From assembly GCF_001544555.2 (NCBI RefSeq), contig NZ_FCOK02000059.1:1-60966 (forward strand): a stretch of 60,966 bases of DNA. The letters are read 5' to 3'. Origin of the DNA: Caballeronia udeis. Lineage in GTDB: Bacteria; Pseudomonadota; Gammaproteobacteria; Burkholderiales; Burkholderiaceae. Shown here piece by piece: positions 34,900 to 43,415 of this stretch (positions are counted from its first letter, which is position 1; every line of letters begins with the position of its first letter). A program made the translations under genes and the position numbers. The notes beneath the pieces are model-generated. The model searched no databases. It was given only the letters and a program-made list of their open reading frames with translations, and was not told the origin of the DNA.

Positions 34900-35339
34900 A
34901 TACATATCCACAAGGTTGCCTGGAACGGCCGGTCCGGCGTTTCCAGGTTGATGCGTGGCTGGGCAGGTGACCAATGTCACCTGTCCACAGCATCGCTTTG
35001 ACCTCATCGTTTGCACTGTCGAGCATCAGCGACTGCTCGACGGCCTGCACTACGCGCGGGTCCTGCAGCAATCTCTGGGTTCGTCTTGTCCACCTTCTCA
35101 CGCTTCATGTGTGCAATCATCGCGGCTGTTCCGAGTCACTTGAAACGTACGCCTTCCGAGGCTTTCAACAGACGCGCGTAGCGGGATGAAGTTGTCCACA
35201 GAAATTGTTGGCAAGGCTGTGGACAAGTTCGGGTGAGTTGCAGCAACGTGTTGATTTAAATGAGGCTTAGGCTCTTGCTTCGTTATGAACGGCGCGAGCC
35301 AGCCAGGCAGCAAGAGCCGTACGCGCCATCCCCCTCCTC
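34900..35339. other. Intergenic region rich in DnaA-box-like nonamers
   Basis: No convincing gene is present. The region holds five near matches to TTATNCACA: 34904-34912 (ATATCCACA), 34981-34989 (CTGTCCACA), 35086-35094 (TTGTCCACC), 35192-35200 (TTGTCCACA), and the inverse TGTGGACAA at 35218-35226. The last two flank the second copy of the hairpin repeat. Confidence 0.4.
35196..35222. repeat. 27-bp hairpin repeat, copy 2
   Basis: This is identical over 27 bp to 33347-33373. Here the stem is longer, because flanking bases extend it to TTGTCCACA paired with TGTGGACAA (35192-35226). The two copies bracket the beta-propeller gene. Confidence 0.8.
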
Positions 35340-36692
35340 TCAAACCCTCAGCGCGTTTTCCACCGCGCCCGCCAGCGCGAGAATCGCTTCATCCTCACCA
35401 TGAAACCCGCCGATGCTCAACCCCACCGGCGTTTCTCCCTCGCGATGACAAGGCATTGAAACCGCGCAGCCATCGAGAAAATTCACCACGCTTGGATTGC
35501 GCAGCACCAGCGCGTTGGCTGCGGCGAAAGCGGCGTCATCGGCTTCGAGGGCGGCAATCGCAGGTGGCGCAATAGGAACCGTGGGCATGACAAACGCATC
35601 GAAACCGGCAAAGAACTGCCGAGCCGCCACGATGGTCGCACGCCGCGTCGCCAGCAGATCAAGGTAATCCGCCGCCGATGCCGCCTCGCCGCGCCTGATC
35701 CGAGCCAGCACGCGCCGGTCGTACATATCAGCTTGAGTACCCAGCCGCGAGCGATGAGCGGCAAACGCTTCTATCGGCGAGAAGCCGAACGTGTTGATCG
35801 CGGGGAGCGAATCGAGCGGCGCAAAACGGACTTCAGTCAGCAAGGCGCCGGCTCGAGCAAGCTTGTCCAACGCGGCTTCATAAGTTCGCGCAACTTCCGG
35901 CTCGATACCGTCCATCACGTAGTTGCGCAGCACCGCGAACCGTGCGCCCGCTAGCGGCCTTCTTGCATCGAACGATGCTCCCGAGAGCACCCCGTCCACC
36001 ATCGCGCAGCACACGACGCTTGGTGCAATGGCACCGACCACATCCAGCGTAGGCGACAACGGCACAACTCCCTCGGTAGGCACACGTCCCGCGCTCGGTT
36101 TAAAACCCGTGAGCCCGCAAAACGCGGCGGGAATTCGCAGGGACCCGCCCGTGTCGCTGCCAAGGCCTGCTGCCGCCAATCCATCGGCCACCGAAGCCGC
36201 CGCTCCCGACGACGACCCTCCCGCCACATGCCTCTCGCTGCGGCGCCACGGTGACGCAGGCGTGCCGTAGTGTGGATTCAGGCCCAGCCCGGAGAATGCG
36301 AACTCGCTCATGTTGGTGCGCCCGATCAGCACCGCGCCGGCTTGCCTTAACCGGGCGATCGCGGGTGCATCGGCGCGGGCTGGAGGAGCATCGGCGAGGA
36401 CGCGGGAACCGGCGCGGGTCGGCTGGCCTTGTACGTCGAAGAGATCCTTTACTGATATCGGCACACCGGCAAGCGGCGAGAGACGCGTGCCGGCGCGGCG
36501 GAGTGCATCGAGGGCATCGGCCTGGCGGCGAGCGCCGTCGGCATCGACGAAACAGAACGCGGCGCCGCCGTTGCCGCCATCGGCAGCAATGCGTTCCAAC
36601 GCGGTTTCAGTGAGTTCGCGACTCGTCGTGGTGCCTGCGTCGAGCATGGCGGCGAGTTCTGCGAGCGGTGTCTTGGGAGCGAAGAGCGTCAT
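35340..36692 (-). CDS. Amidase-signature enzyme
   Basis: This 450-residue protein has the amidase-signature catalytic triad: lysine in PISVKDLFD, the cis-serine in GGSSSGAAAS, and the nucleophile in GSDTGGSLRIPAAFCGLTGFKP. It hydrolyses a C-N bond of an amide, most likely a small carboxylic amide. It is the last gene of a minus-strand operon, 19 bp after a DUF2848 gene and following an MHS transporter. The start at MTLFAPKTPL is supported by family alignment; a longer frame reads through the neighbouring gene. Confidence 0.88.
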   Translation of the reverse strand: MTLFAPKTPLAELAAMLDAGTTTSRELTETALERIAADGGNGGAAFCFVDADGARRQADALDALRRAGTRLSPLAGVPISVKDLFDVQGQPTRAGSRVLADAPPARADAPAIARLRQAGAVLIGRTNMSEFAFSGLGLNPHYGTPASPWRRSERHVAGGSSSGAAASVADGLAAAGLGSDTGGSLRIPAAFCGLTGFKPSAGRVPTEGVVPLSPTLDVVGAIAPSVVCCAMVDGVLSGASFDARRPLAGARFAVLRNYVMDGIEPEVARTYEAALDKLARAGALLTEVRFAPLDSLPAINTFGFSPIEAFAAHRSRLGTQADMYDRRVLARIRRGEAASAADYLDLLATRRATIVAARQFFAGFDAFVMPTVPIAPPAIAALEADDAAFAAANALVLRNPSVVNFLDGCAVSMPCHREGETPVGLSIGGFHGEDEAILALAGAVENALRV

Positions 36693-36711
36693 GGATGATA
36701 TCCAGTAAAAG

Positions 36712-37413
36712 TCAGGCGACGACCGGCAGCGAAGCCACCGAATACCGATGTTGCAAAGTGCGCTCGAGCACGGGATCGTGGAGCTCGAGTTCGAAGACAT
36801 CGCCCGAGGACATCGCCGCGATTGCGCCGTGCACGGCAAGCGTGCCGCCGAACATCGCGCTCTTCGCGCGGAGTGCCGGGGCTCCCGCGAACCTGCTCCA
36901 CAAATCAGCCGGTTCAAGCAGGCCGTTCACCACCCCCGATTGATAAACGCGGCGCTCGCCGTCGGCACCGCTTAGCCATGAGCGCATTGTCAACTGATCC
37001 CAATGCGCGGCGACATCGGCATAAAGCCAGGCATCGCGGCTAAGCGGTTTTGCACAAACCTGCTTCGATACCGCCACGCCATACGCCTCTACTTCGCGGT
37101 CCGTATGATCGGAACCAATAGCGACCAGCGTACCGAGCGGGCTATCGAGCAGCACACATTCAACCTCGCCACCCGAGCGTGCACCGAGCACGGTGATGGT
37201 CTCGTCCTGCGTGAGCAGGCCAGCGGCCAGGCGATAGAAACAGGGCGTGGTCGATGGCGGTGCTACACCGAGCGCCGCGAGTTCATCGATATGCGCCCGG
37301 ATCGCCGCAGGGTCGCGCCCTGCCCAGCCCGCAATCACGAGGTCATCTATGTTGGACGTAGTCGACACAGGCGCTGCGCCGAGGGGAAATACATTGAAGG
37401 AAAGCGTAGTCAT
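36712..37413 (-). CDS. DUF2848 family protein
   Basis: This 233-residue protein matches the DUF2848 family, a fumarylacetoacetate-hydrolase-like fold, with IAGWAGRDPAAIRAHIDELAALGVAPPSTTPCFYRLA, GSDHTDREVEAYGVAVSKQVCAKP and GDVFELELHDPVL. Family members commonly neighbour amidases and MFS carriers, as here. No activity has been assigned that I know of. The VSKQVCAKP segment suggests a conserved lysine and cysteine worth testing. Confidence 0.75.
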   Translation of the reverse strand: MTTLSFNVFPLGAAPVSTTSNIDDLVIAGWAGRDPAAIRAHIDELAALGVAPPSTTPCFYRLAAGLLTQDETITVLGARSGGEVECVLLDSPLGTLVAIGSDHTDREVEAYGVAVSKQVCAKPLSRDAWLYADVAAHWDQLTMRSWLSGADGERRVYQSGVVNGLLEPADLWSRFAGAPALRAKSAMFGGTLAVHGAIAAMSSGDVFELELHDPVLERTLQHRYSVASLPVVA

Positions 37414-37473
37414 TGGGAGGCTTGATTAGATGAGCGCGGCGCGGCAATGCGCGCCGGGACGACAGGTAGCGCG

Positions 37474-38781
37474 TTAGTTTTCCAGCGGCCTTCGCGCAGT
37501 CTCACGCGCGACGATCAGCGAGATGCCGGTGACAATCACCGCAAGCGCCACATACACCGACACCGCCAGCGAACTGTTGTAGTGCTTGAACAGGCTCACG
37601 ATGATGAGCGGCGCGAAGCCGCCGCCAAGAATACCGGCCAGCGTATAGGCGAGCGACGATCCGGCATAACGCACGCGAGTGGGAAACTGCTCGGTCACGA
37701 ACGCCGCTTGCGGCCCATACATCACTGCATGGATGACGAGCCCCACTACGACGGCGAGCACGATCTGCCACGGTTGCGCGCTATCGACGAGCACGAAGAA
37801 AACAAACGCCCATACCAGCGCGGCAAACGCACCGGCGAGATAGACCGGCCGACGCCCGAACCGATCCGACAGCGCCCCGAAGAACGGCACGCTCAGCGCA
37901 TTGCACGCGGTACCAATCAGCACGGCGGTCAGCGCCGTCGTGCGCGAAAGATGCAGCACGGTCGTGACGTAGGTCAGCGTGAACACGACCAGCAACGCGT
38001 ACAACACGTCCGATCCGATTCGCGAACCGCCTGCAATCAGGAGACGCCGCCAGTGCTGCGTGAGCACTTCAACCACGGGCACCTTGGCCGTTGCATGGGC
38101 GTGGCTGAGTTGCTCGAATTGCGGCGTTTCATCGACACCGCGGCGCACCCACAGGCCAAAAACCACCAGCAGCATGCTGGCGACAAAAGGCAACCGCCAA
38201 CCCCAGGCGAGGAAGTCGTCCGGGGAGACCACGAGCGTGATAAGCGCGATGAGACCGGTGCCGAGCAGCGTGCCGAACGAAGGCCCGACCTGCGTCCACG
38301 AAGCGCTCAGGCCGCGCTTGTTCTGATCGCCATGTTCGATCGATAACAACACGGCCCCGGCCCACTCGCCGCCAAGCGCGATGCCCTGCACGAAGCGCAG
38401 CGCGACGAGCAGGATCGGACTATAGATGCCGATGGCCGCGTAGGTCGGCAGGAAACCCATCAGCGCCGTGGTGATACCCATCAGCACGAGGGTGAGCATC
38501 AAGACAGCGCGACGGCCAATGCGGTCGCCCAGATTGCCGAAGATCACACCGCCGAGAGGCCGCGAGATATACCCCACCGCGTAGGTCGAGAACGCGAGAA
38601 TGGTGCCTGCGAGCGGATCGACGGAGGGGAAGAACAGGTGATTGAAAACCAGTGCGGCGAGCGTGTTGTAGATCGTGAAGTCGTACCACTCCAGCGACGT
38701 GCCGACCATGCTCGCCGTCGCCAGACGACCGCGGCCGACGTGCGGCGAACCAAGATCGGATTGCCGGGCAAGTGTATTCAT
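37474..38781 (-). CDS. MHS-family major facilitator transporter
   Basis: This 435-residue carrier begins with TSLEWYDFTIYNTLAALVFNHLFFP, the hallmark of the metabolite:H+ symporter (MHS) group, and continues with motif A GDRIGRRAVL and RFVQGIALGGEWAGAVLLSIEH. Relatives move shikimate, alpha-ketoglutarate, proline or citrate. It likely brings in the amide or acid processed by the downstream enzymes. It is spaced 60 bp from the DUF2848 gene. Confidence 0.88.
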   Translation of the reverse strand: MNTLARQSDLGSPHVGRGRLATASMVGTSLEWYDFTIYNTLAALVFNHLFFPSVDPLAGTILAFSTYAVGYISRPLGGVIFGNLGDRIGRRAVLMLTLVLMGITTALMGFLPTYAAIGIYSPILLVALRFVQGIALGGEWAGAVLLSIEHGDQNKRGLSASWTQVGPSFGTLLGTGLIALITLVVSPDDFLAWGWRLPFVASMLLVVFGLWVRRGVDETPQFEQLSHAHATAKVPVVEVLTQHWRRLLIAGGSRIGSDVLYALLVVFTLTYVTTVLHLSRTTALTAVLIGTACNALSVPFFGALSDRFGRRPVYLAGAFAALVWAFVFFVLVDSAQPWQIVLAVVVGLVIHAVMYGPQAAFVTEQFPTRVRYAGSSLAYTLAGILGGGFAPLIIVSLFKHYNSSLAVSVYVALAVIVTGISLIVARETARRPLEN

Positions 38782-38816
38782 CGGGAACCTCGGATGATCA
38801 AAACGTGGGGTCAGGG

Positions 38817-39449
38817 TCAGGCCGAAATGCGCCAGAGCATCTGGAACGTACGGACTTCAGCGCCGTCCGCGAGTGATTCAGCAAGCGCGCGAGTGGCCTC
38901 GGCGTCACTGCCTTCGATCAGCACGAGCGCATCGGCAGCGGGCAATACCGGTTCCTTCGATGCCGTCAGCGACACCGACAGCGCAGGCGCCGTGCAAAAC
39001 AGCCGTGCGGCATGAATGCCCGCCTGACGCAGGCCTGCTTCAAAGCGCGGCTTCAACAACGCGGCTTCAACGCGTTCGGGCGGCAGCACGAACAGCGCGA
39101 GAAATGCGCCCTCGCCGTCGCCCTTTTCAAGCGTCAGTTCGCCCACGCGTCGCTGCGTGTTGGTCATCCGCGCAAAGTTGCCGAGGGACCACGGGGTTTG
39201 CTGAGTGAATGCGCGCTGATAAGCGTCACTGCGAAAAACGTCGAGCGACTCGGTCACATAGAGCGCGAGGTAGCGGCGCGGGCAGCCGTCGGTCGCCTTG
39301 AAGCGGCGTGCGTAGCGAAAGCCCGGAATCGCGACGCGTTCCTGCATGTGCTCGCGGTCGTACCACGCATTGAAATCCGCTTCCTGCACCGGATCAGGGT
39401 CGGTATCCGTCCAGATGCAAAGCTGTCCCTGCGGTTGTGATGTGCTCAT
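38817..39449 (-). CDS. Dimeric alpha+beta barrel protein (DUF4286/EthD-like)
   Basis: This 210-residue protein contains FNAWYDREHMQERVAIPGFRYARRFKATDG, the motif of small ferredoxin-like barrels that dimerise, followed by YLALYVTESLDVF. A second half (LALFVLPPERVEAALLKPRFEAGLRQAGI) may be another barrel, so the chain could be a tandem repeat of the fold. Proteins of this type remove or isomerise small metabolites. It sits between the MHS carrier and the LysR gene. Confidence 0.62.
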   Translation of the reverse strand: MSTSQPQGQLCIWTDTDPDPVQEADFNAWYDREHMQERVAIPGFRYARRFKATDGCPRRYLALYVTESLDVFRSDAYQRAFTQQTPWSLGNFARMTNTQRRVGELTLEKGDGEGAFLALFVLPPERVEAALLKPRFEAGLRQAGIHAARLFCTAPALSVSLTASKEPVLPAADALVLIEGSDAEATRALAESLADGAEVRTFQMLWRISA

Positions 39450-39550
39450 CAGTCGTTCCCTGGCGAAAGTGGATTCGTAATGGGAACAGTGTCGCGAGCA
39501 GCGGGTACTTCGGTCCAACAAGAAAACAAATACGGCGCGAACAAGTTTCC

Positions 39551-40624
39551 TTATGACTTGCTTTCCCGCGACTTGCTTTCCGATGACTTGCTTTGCGCGG
39601 ATTTACGCGTGCGGCCCGGCTTGCCGGCATTGACCGCCGGCGGCAACGTCTGCGCGCTGCCAGTCTTGCGCGCACCGCGTTTTGGCGATGCCACCGGCTT
39701 AGCCTCGGCATTCGCAGCCGGTGCCGGCTCAGCGCGGAGCGCTGCTTCGAATTCGCTCGCGGCTTGCCGTGCCAGATCGGCAATACGCGCGGCGAGCGGA
39801 TGACTGTGCGCCCGGCAGGTCGCCATCAGCGGCAGCGCGGGGAACTCGGCGCTCACGTCGAGGACTTCGAGCGTCCCCTCGCGCAACTCGCGCTGGATGA
39901 TCGCGGGCGGCAGCGCAGCGACTCCGAAACCGTCCGCAACCAGCCGAATCATAGCTGCCACCGACGTGATGCAGTTGATCCGCGCGGGTCGCTCGACCGC
40001 CAGTGCGAAGAGTTGCTCAAGCGTTGCGTGCGGACCGGAGTGACGCGAAAAGCTGACGATAGGAAAGTCCGCGAGATCCACGAGATCGAGGGTCCGGCCT
40101 GAGAGCCCGAGCTTGGGACTGGCTACCCAGCGCACCGGGAATTCGCAGAGCGGCAGATTCGTGAAGTCGGGGCCGGCGATTGCATCGGTCTGCAGGATCA
40201 ACTCGATCTCACCGCCGCGCAGCAGGTTCGCGAGGTGAATCGTCGTGTCGCTGGTGACTTCTATTTCGAGCCGGGGATAACGCTCGCGCACCAGCGCCAT
40301 CAGCGCCGGGAACCAGCTGTGCACGATCGATTCGATCACGCCGATGCGGATGAGGCCCGCGTCTGCGTCGGCGTCGTCGACTTCCCGGCGCATCTCCTCG
40401 CCAAGGCGCACGATGCGCTCCGCATAGGCCAGCATCTTGCGGCCCGCCGGAGTCAGCGTGGCGGAGCGCGAGTTACGGTCGAACAGGCGGACGTCGAAGC
40501 TCTCTTCAAGCGATGCTATCCGGCTTGAGACCGCTGCTTGCGTGGTGTGCAATTTCTCGGCCGTGAGACGGAAGTTCTGCAGTTTGGCGAGCCAGACAAA
40601 GGTTTCGAGGAAGCGGATGTTCAC
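39551..40624 (-). CDS. LysR-family transcriptional regulator with a Ser/Lys-rich tail
   Basis: This 357-residue regulator starts at a GTG: NIRFLETFVWLAKLQNFRLTAEKLHTTQAAVSSRIASLEESFDVRLFDR is the LysR helix-turn-helix. A periplasmic-binding-like effector domain follows (IRIGVIESIVHSWFPALM onward). The last 60 residues are low complexity, Ala/Lys/Arg-rich, ending in three SKS repeats encoded by a tandem 15-bp repeat. It heads the amidase operon in the same direction. The normal LysR length is about 300, so the tail is extra. Confidence 0.85.
   Translation of the reverse strand: MNIRFLETFVWLAKLQNFRLTAEKLHTTQAAVSSRIASLEESFDVRLFDRNSRSATLTPAGRKMLAYAERIVRLGEEMRREVDDADADAGLIRIGVIESIVHSWFPALMALVRERYPRLEIEVTSDTTIHLANLLRGGEIELILQTDAIAGPDFTNLPLCEFPVRWVASPKLGLSGRTLDLVDLADFPIVSFSRHSGPHATLEQLFALAVERPARINCITSVAAMIRLVADGFGVAALPPAIIQRELREGTLEVLDVSAEFPALPLMATCRAHSHPLAARIADLARQAASEFEAALRAEPAPAANAEAKPVASPKRGARKTGSAQTLPPAVNAGKPGRTRKSAQSKSSESKSRESKS
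39555..39599. repeat. Three tandem 15-bp repeats in the LysR tail
   Basis: Three units at 39555, 39570 and 39585 each start GACTTGCTTT and encode SKS-containing pentapeptides on the minus strand at the very C-terminus of the LysR protein. The copy number may vary between strains. Confidence 0.75.
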
Positions 40625-41271
40625 GGCAAAGGTCGCAAGTCGGGACGAACCGGCATGGTAACGCGTCGTAACGCATGGCCAGATCAGCGCGCGATCTGGC
40701 CGCGGAGAGGCTTGCAATGGAACGAGGCGTTTATATATACGTTTTGGTGAAATAGACGCGAAATAGGGAGAATTTAAATTTCGAAATAAATTTAGCCATT
40801 ATTTCTATAATTTTCTGTGCATCTGATGCTTTGCCAAATGACAATGCTTGATATAACCTCGTGCCTTATGAAACCTCAAGTTGAATAAAGCAAGAACAGA
40901 TAAGCGTGCTCGTCGAGCCCCGGCAGATTGAATTGATCGATTATCCAGAGCCTGTTATGTGAGTCGCAGCGCCGTCCTGCAAGCCTCGGGCGTTAAACAC
41001 GTTTACCGTTTCAAAACGTTTTGTTAATGGGCGTCGCTTGCTAATTTTTATTATTGCAAACACGAGCATTAATCATTAAATCGTTTCAAACAACAAAATC
41101 GCCCTCAATTATTTCTTCGATTTATTCACACTCTCACGCGGAAGAATACGTTTGAAATCAAAAAATTAATCGCAATACCACCGATAAAACTCATCTGTAC
41201 CGAACCCCGGACGAACCACCCCAGGGCTGTATTCAACCGGATACGGCCGATCTGCAAGCGGAGTTGACCTC
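40625..41271. other. AT-rich intergenic region
   Basis: From about 40740 the sequence is far lower in GC than its surroundings. It holds a perfect CAAAACGTTTTG palindrome (41012-41023) and no open frame I can support. It may be regulatory or a scar of insertion. Confidence 0.35.
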
Positions 41272-41835
41272 ATGGCCAGATGCATCAGACTCATCCTCGT
41301 TAACCTGCTCCTGCTGCTTGCGACCTCCTGCTCCACTTCGCAAATACCGCCGTCCAGCGCAGTTGACCCCGACCTGGAAGCAAAAGCACGCGCAGCGTTA
41401 CAGCAGTTGTACAGCACCACACCCAATGCAAAGTTGCTCCAGGCCCGAGCGAAGGCGGTGCTCGTGTTTCCGGAGATACTCAAGGCCGGTTTGATCGTTG
41501 GGGCCGAGGAAGGAAACGGCGTGATGTTCGGTGCGGATGGAAGAGTGATGGGCTACTACAACGCAACGTCCGTTTCGTATGGTCTGCAGGCCGGCGCACA
41601 GTCGTTTCAGGAAGCCATGTTCCTCACAAGCGATTCCGCAATCAACTATCTGCAGACTAGCGGCGGGTGGTCGATTGGAGCAGGTCCAAGTGTTGTTGTA
41701 GTGGATTCCGGCACGGCCCGGTCGCTGACATCGACCACGCTGAAATCGGACGTGTATGCGTTCATTTATGGCCAGCAGGGGCTGATGGCCGGAGTAGGAA
41801 TCCAGGGCCAGAAAATCTCGAAGCTTAGTCCGTGA
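41272..41835 (+). CDS. SYLF/YSC84-domain lipoprotein
   Basis: This 187-residue protein has a lipoprotein signal (LILVNLLLLLATSC, cysteine at the cleavage site) and a SYLF domain: KLLQARAKAVLVFPEILKAGLIVGAEEGNGVMF, then YYNATSVSYGLQAGAQSFQEAMFL and DVYAFIYGQQGLMAGVGIQGQKISKL. SYLF proteins bind phospholipids, and bacterial ones are outer-membrane or periplasmic stress lipoproteins. GCGGAG precedes the ATG. It is monocistronic. Confidence 0.82.
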   Translation: MARCIRLILVNLLLLLATSCSTSQIPPSSAVDPDLEAKARAALQQLYSTTPNAKLLQARAKAVLVFPEILKAGLIVGAEEGNGVMFGADGRVMGYYNATSVSYGLQAGAQSFQEAMFLTSDSAINYLQTSGGWSIGAGPSVVVVDSGTARSLTSTTLKSDVYAFIYGQQGLMAGVGIQGQKISKLSP

Positions 41836-42006
41836 GCGGTTGGTTGTGCAGATGATCTGCGGGTGAAACTTGTGGTTCATTGGGCGCGTACCTCACAGCC
41901 GCCAGATACCCGCGTTCATACATCTGCAAGTTGCAGGCGCCGAAGTTCGGCGCCTACTCGTTCCCGGTCGAGTGCGCGAACACCGTGTCCGGAAGATTTC
42001 GTCTTC

Positions 42007-42348
42007 TTACGCTGCCTGCAGCATGAAATCGACGTGGACGGCCTCGTAAGGGAAGACGATCATGCCATCTGCGTTACGCTCGATCACTCCGGCGTCAAGC
42101 AACGCATGCACGTCTCGATGCACGGCCTTCACGTCTCGCCCCACGCGACGGGCAATCTCACGAATCGATAGCGGCCCGGCCCCCGTGATGGCTTTGATGA
42201 TGTTCCAACGCATTTGCGTAAGCGTCTGGAACAGCAGTTCCGGCGATTCGAACGTGATGTATGCGCCTTGCGTCTTACCCTCGAATGCTGCCAAAAAGCG
42301 CTTGTTGACGGCTTCGCGCGAAGCGACGCCCAGCGTGACGGTTTTCAT
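42007..42348 (-). CDS. HTH antitoxin partner of TumE (TumA-like)
   Basis: This 113-residue protein contains a winged helix-turn-helix: WNIIKAITGAGPLSIREIARRVGRDVKAVHRDVHALLDAGVIER. Its ATG overlaps the stop of the TumE-like gene by four bases (ATGA). In TumE systems the downstream gene encodes a DNA-binding antitoxin, and this gene fits by position and size. It probably represses the operon through the inverted repeat at 42641-42664. Confidence 0.72.
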   Translation of the reverse strand: MKTVTLGVASREAVNKRFLAAFEGKTQGAYITFESPELLFQTLTQMRWNIIKAITGAGPLSIREIARRVGRDVKAVHRDVHALLDAGVIERNADGMIVFPYEAVHVDFMLQAA

Positions 42349-42629
42349 GACGGGCTCCAGTTGTCTACGTCAGCCCAAAAATCCGCGAGGAGCTGCGCAG
42401 GTGTCGAAAAAGAGTAAGGGGTTTCAACGTCGCCAATGTGGCGGTGATCCCCCTTGCCGCGCTCGTTGTCGTACCGCAAAACGCACTCGCCTACGACGAT
42501 ATAGGCAAGGCTGTATTTGAACAGGTGAGCGCTGCCACGCAACGGCCCAGGCACCTTCCAGACAAGTAATTCGGCAAAAGCCTGCTCGTTGACTGCGTGA
42601 CGCTCTTTGAGTAACAAGGTGGCTTTCAT
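42345..42629 (-). CDS. TumE-family toxin (DUF6516)
   Basis: This 94-residue protein reads MKATLLLKERHAVNEQAFAELLVWKVP, SLAYIVVGECVLRYDNERGKGDHRH and PYSFSTPAQLLADFWADVDNW, which matches the TumE/DUF6516 toxin family. The RYDNE and KGDHRH segments are its conserved polar core. I chose the ATG at 42629. An in-frame ATG at 42638 falls inside the -10 box of the only good promoter, so it would not be transcribed from it. The message would then be leaderless. The toxic activity is inferred from family. Confidence 0.75.
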   Translation of the reverse strand: MKATLLLKERHAVNEQAFAELLVWKVPGPLRGSAHLFKYSLAYIVVGECVLRYDNERGKGDHRHIGDVETPYSFSTPAQLLADFWADVDNWSPS

Positions 42630-42636
42630 GTTGGAC

Positions 42637-42665
42637 ATTATGACAACAGCGTTGAGTGTTGTCAA
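42637..42665 (-). promoter_or_regulatory. TumE promoter with overlapping inverted-repeat operator
   Basis: On the minus strand TTGACA (42660-42665) and CATAAT (42637-42642) are separated by exactly 17 bp, a near-consensus sigma-70 promoter. The perfect inverted repeat TGACAACA-N8-TGTTGTCA (42641-42664) fills the spacer and overlaps both elements, so a bound antitoxin would block polymerase. Only seven bases separate the -10 box from the ATG at 42629. Confidence 0.75.
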
Positions 42666-42736
42666 TTACTCCAACACACTTTGTTACGGATCACAGCGTC
42701 GCCGTGTAGCGTCCTGCGAGCGTTGTTTGTCACGAC

Positions 42737-43027
42737 TCATACCGGCACCGCCTCGGCAACCACGGCATCACGAAATTTTTCGGGAAGTGCATTGGGAGTG
42801 TGTACGTCTACCGAGACGCCTAGCAACTGTGCCAGTTGACGCCGGATCGAGCCGATATTCAACAGGGTCATGCCCGGTTCCGGGTCAACCAGGATATCCA
42901 GATCACTGTCTTCAGTATCTTCCCCGCGCAAGGCGGAGCCAAATACGCGCGCATTGACGGCTCGGTTTGCCTCGACAATCAGTCGGATTTCCGCGCGGTG
43001 TGCATCAAGTGCAATGGATAGCTTCAT
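42737..43027 (-). CDS. Minimal nucleotidyltransferase (MNT, antitoxin-like)
   Basis: This 96-residue protein has a minimal nucleotidyltransferase core: VFGSALRGEDTEDSDLDILVD, that is GS-x3-G followed by an acidic DSDLD pair, then a third acidic position in VSVDVHTPN. MNT proteins usually pair with a HEPN ribonuclease toxin and inactivate it by adding nucleotides. No HEPN gene is adjacent, so this is either an orphan or works with the ribbon-helix-helix gene 64 bp upstream. I chose the ATG at MKLSIALDAHR. Confidence 0.75.
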   Translation of the reverse strand: MKLSIALDAHRAEIRLIVEANRAVNARVFGSALRGEDTEDSDLDILVDPEPGMTLLNIGSIRRQLAQLLGVSVDVHTPNALPEKFRDAVVAEAVPV

Positions 43028-43091
43028 CGAACAAACTCCTACGCTGTTTAAGTTCCATCGGGGGGCTGAAGGCCAAGACAGAAAAATCACG

Positions 43092-43403
43092 TTACTGCGT
43101 GATCTTCGTCCCATGCGAATACCGCCTGCGTGAGCCAACCCTCGTCATTGCCGCGATGCGCTTGTTCGATTCTGCAACGAATGACAACGCATCATCGAGT
43201 GCGTCGTTCGCTTCCTGCGTGGACACATTCACGCGCGAGATCAGTGCGTTGATATTTTCTTCATCGTCTGATGGCGTGACGTCCTGCACCACCTGACGCA
43301 TCGATTCGCTGACGTTAAGCCCGAGGTCCTTGGCGGTACTCGCAATCGCCCGCTTTTGAACCGGTGTTACCCGGACAACAATCCGTTCCGTTTCACCAGC
43401 CAT
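43092..43403 (-). CDS. Ribbon-helix-helix-like small DNA-binding protein
   Basis: This 103-residue protein starts MAGETERIVVRVTPVQKRAIASTAKDLGLNVSESMRQ, the strand-helix-helix pattern of MetJ/Arc-type regulators. A long helical C-terminal part (NINALISRVNVSTQEANDALDDALSFVAESNKRIAAM) follows, likely for oligomerisation or partner binding. GGGAG precedes the ATG. A 25-bp inverted repeat lies 13 bp before the start, consistent with autorepression. It may be the antitoxin or regulator of the MNT gene downstream. Confidence 0.65.
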   Translation of the reverse strand: MAGETERIVVRVTPVQKRAIASTAKDLGLNVSESMRQVVQDVTPSDDEENINALISRVNVSTQEANDALDDALSFVAESNKRIAAMTRVGSRRRYSHGTKITQ

Positions 43404-43415
43404 TCCTACACTCCC

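Noticed and set aside
34874..35101. A 75-codon minus-strand frame with QDPRVVQAVEQSLML
   Set aside because: No ribosome site, no recognisable family, and it overlaps the end of the beta-propeller gene; it may be debris but is not supportable as a gene.
39555..39599. Possible CRISPR-like repeats
   Set aside because: The units are 15 bp with no spacers and encode the end of a LysR protein.
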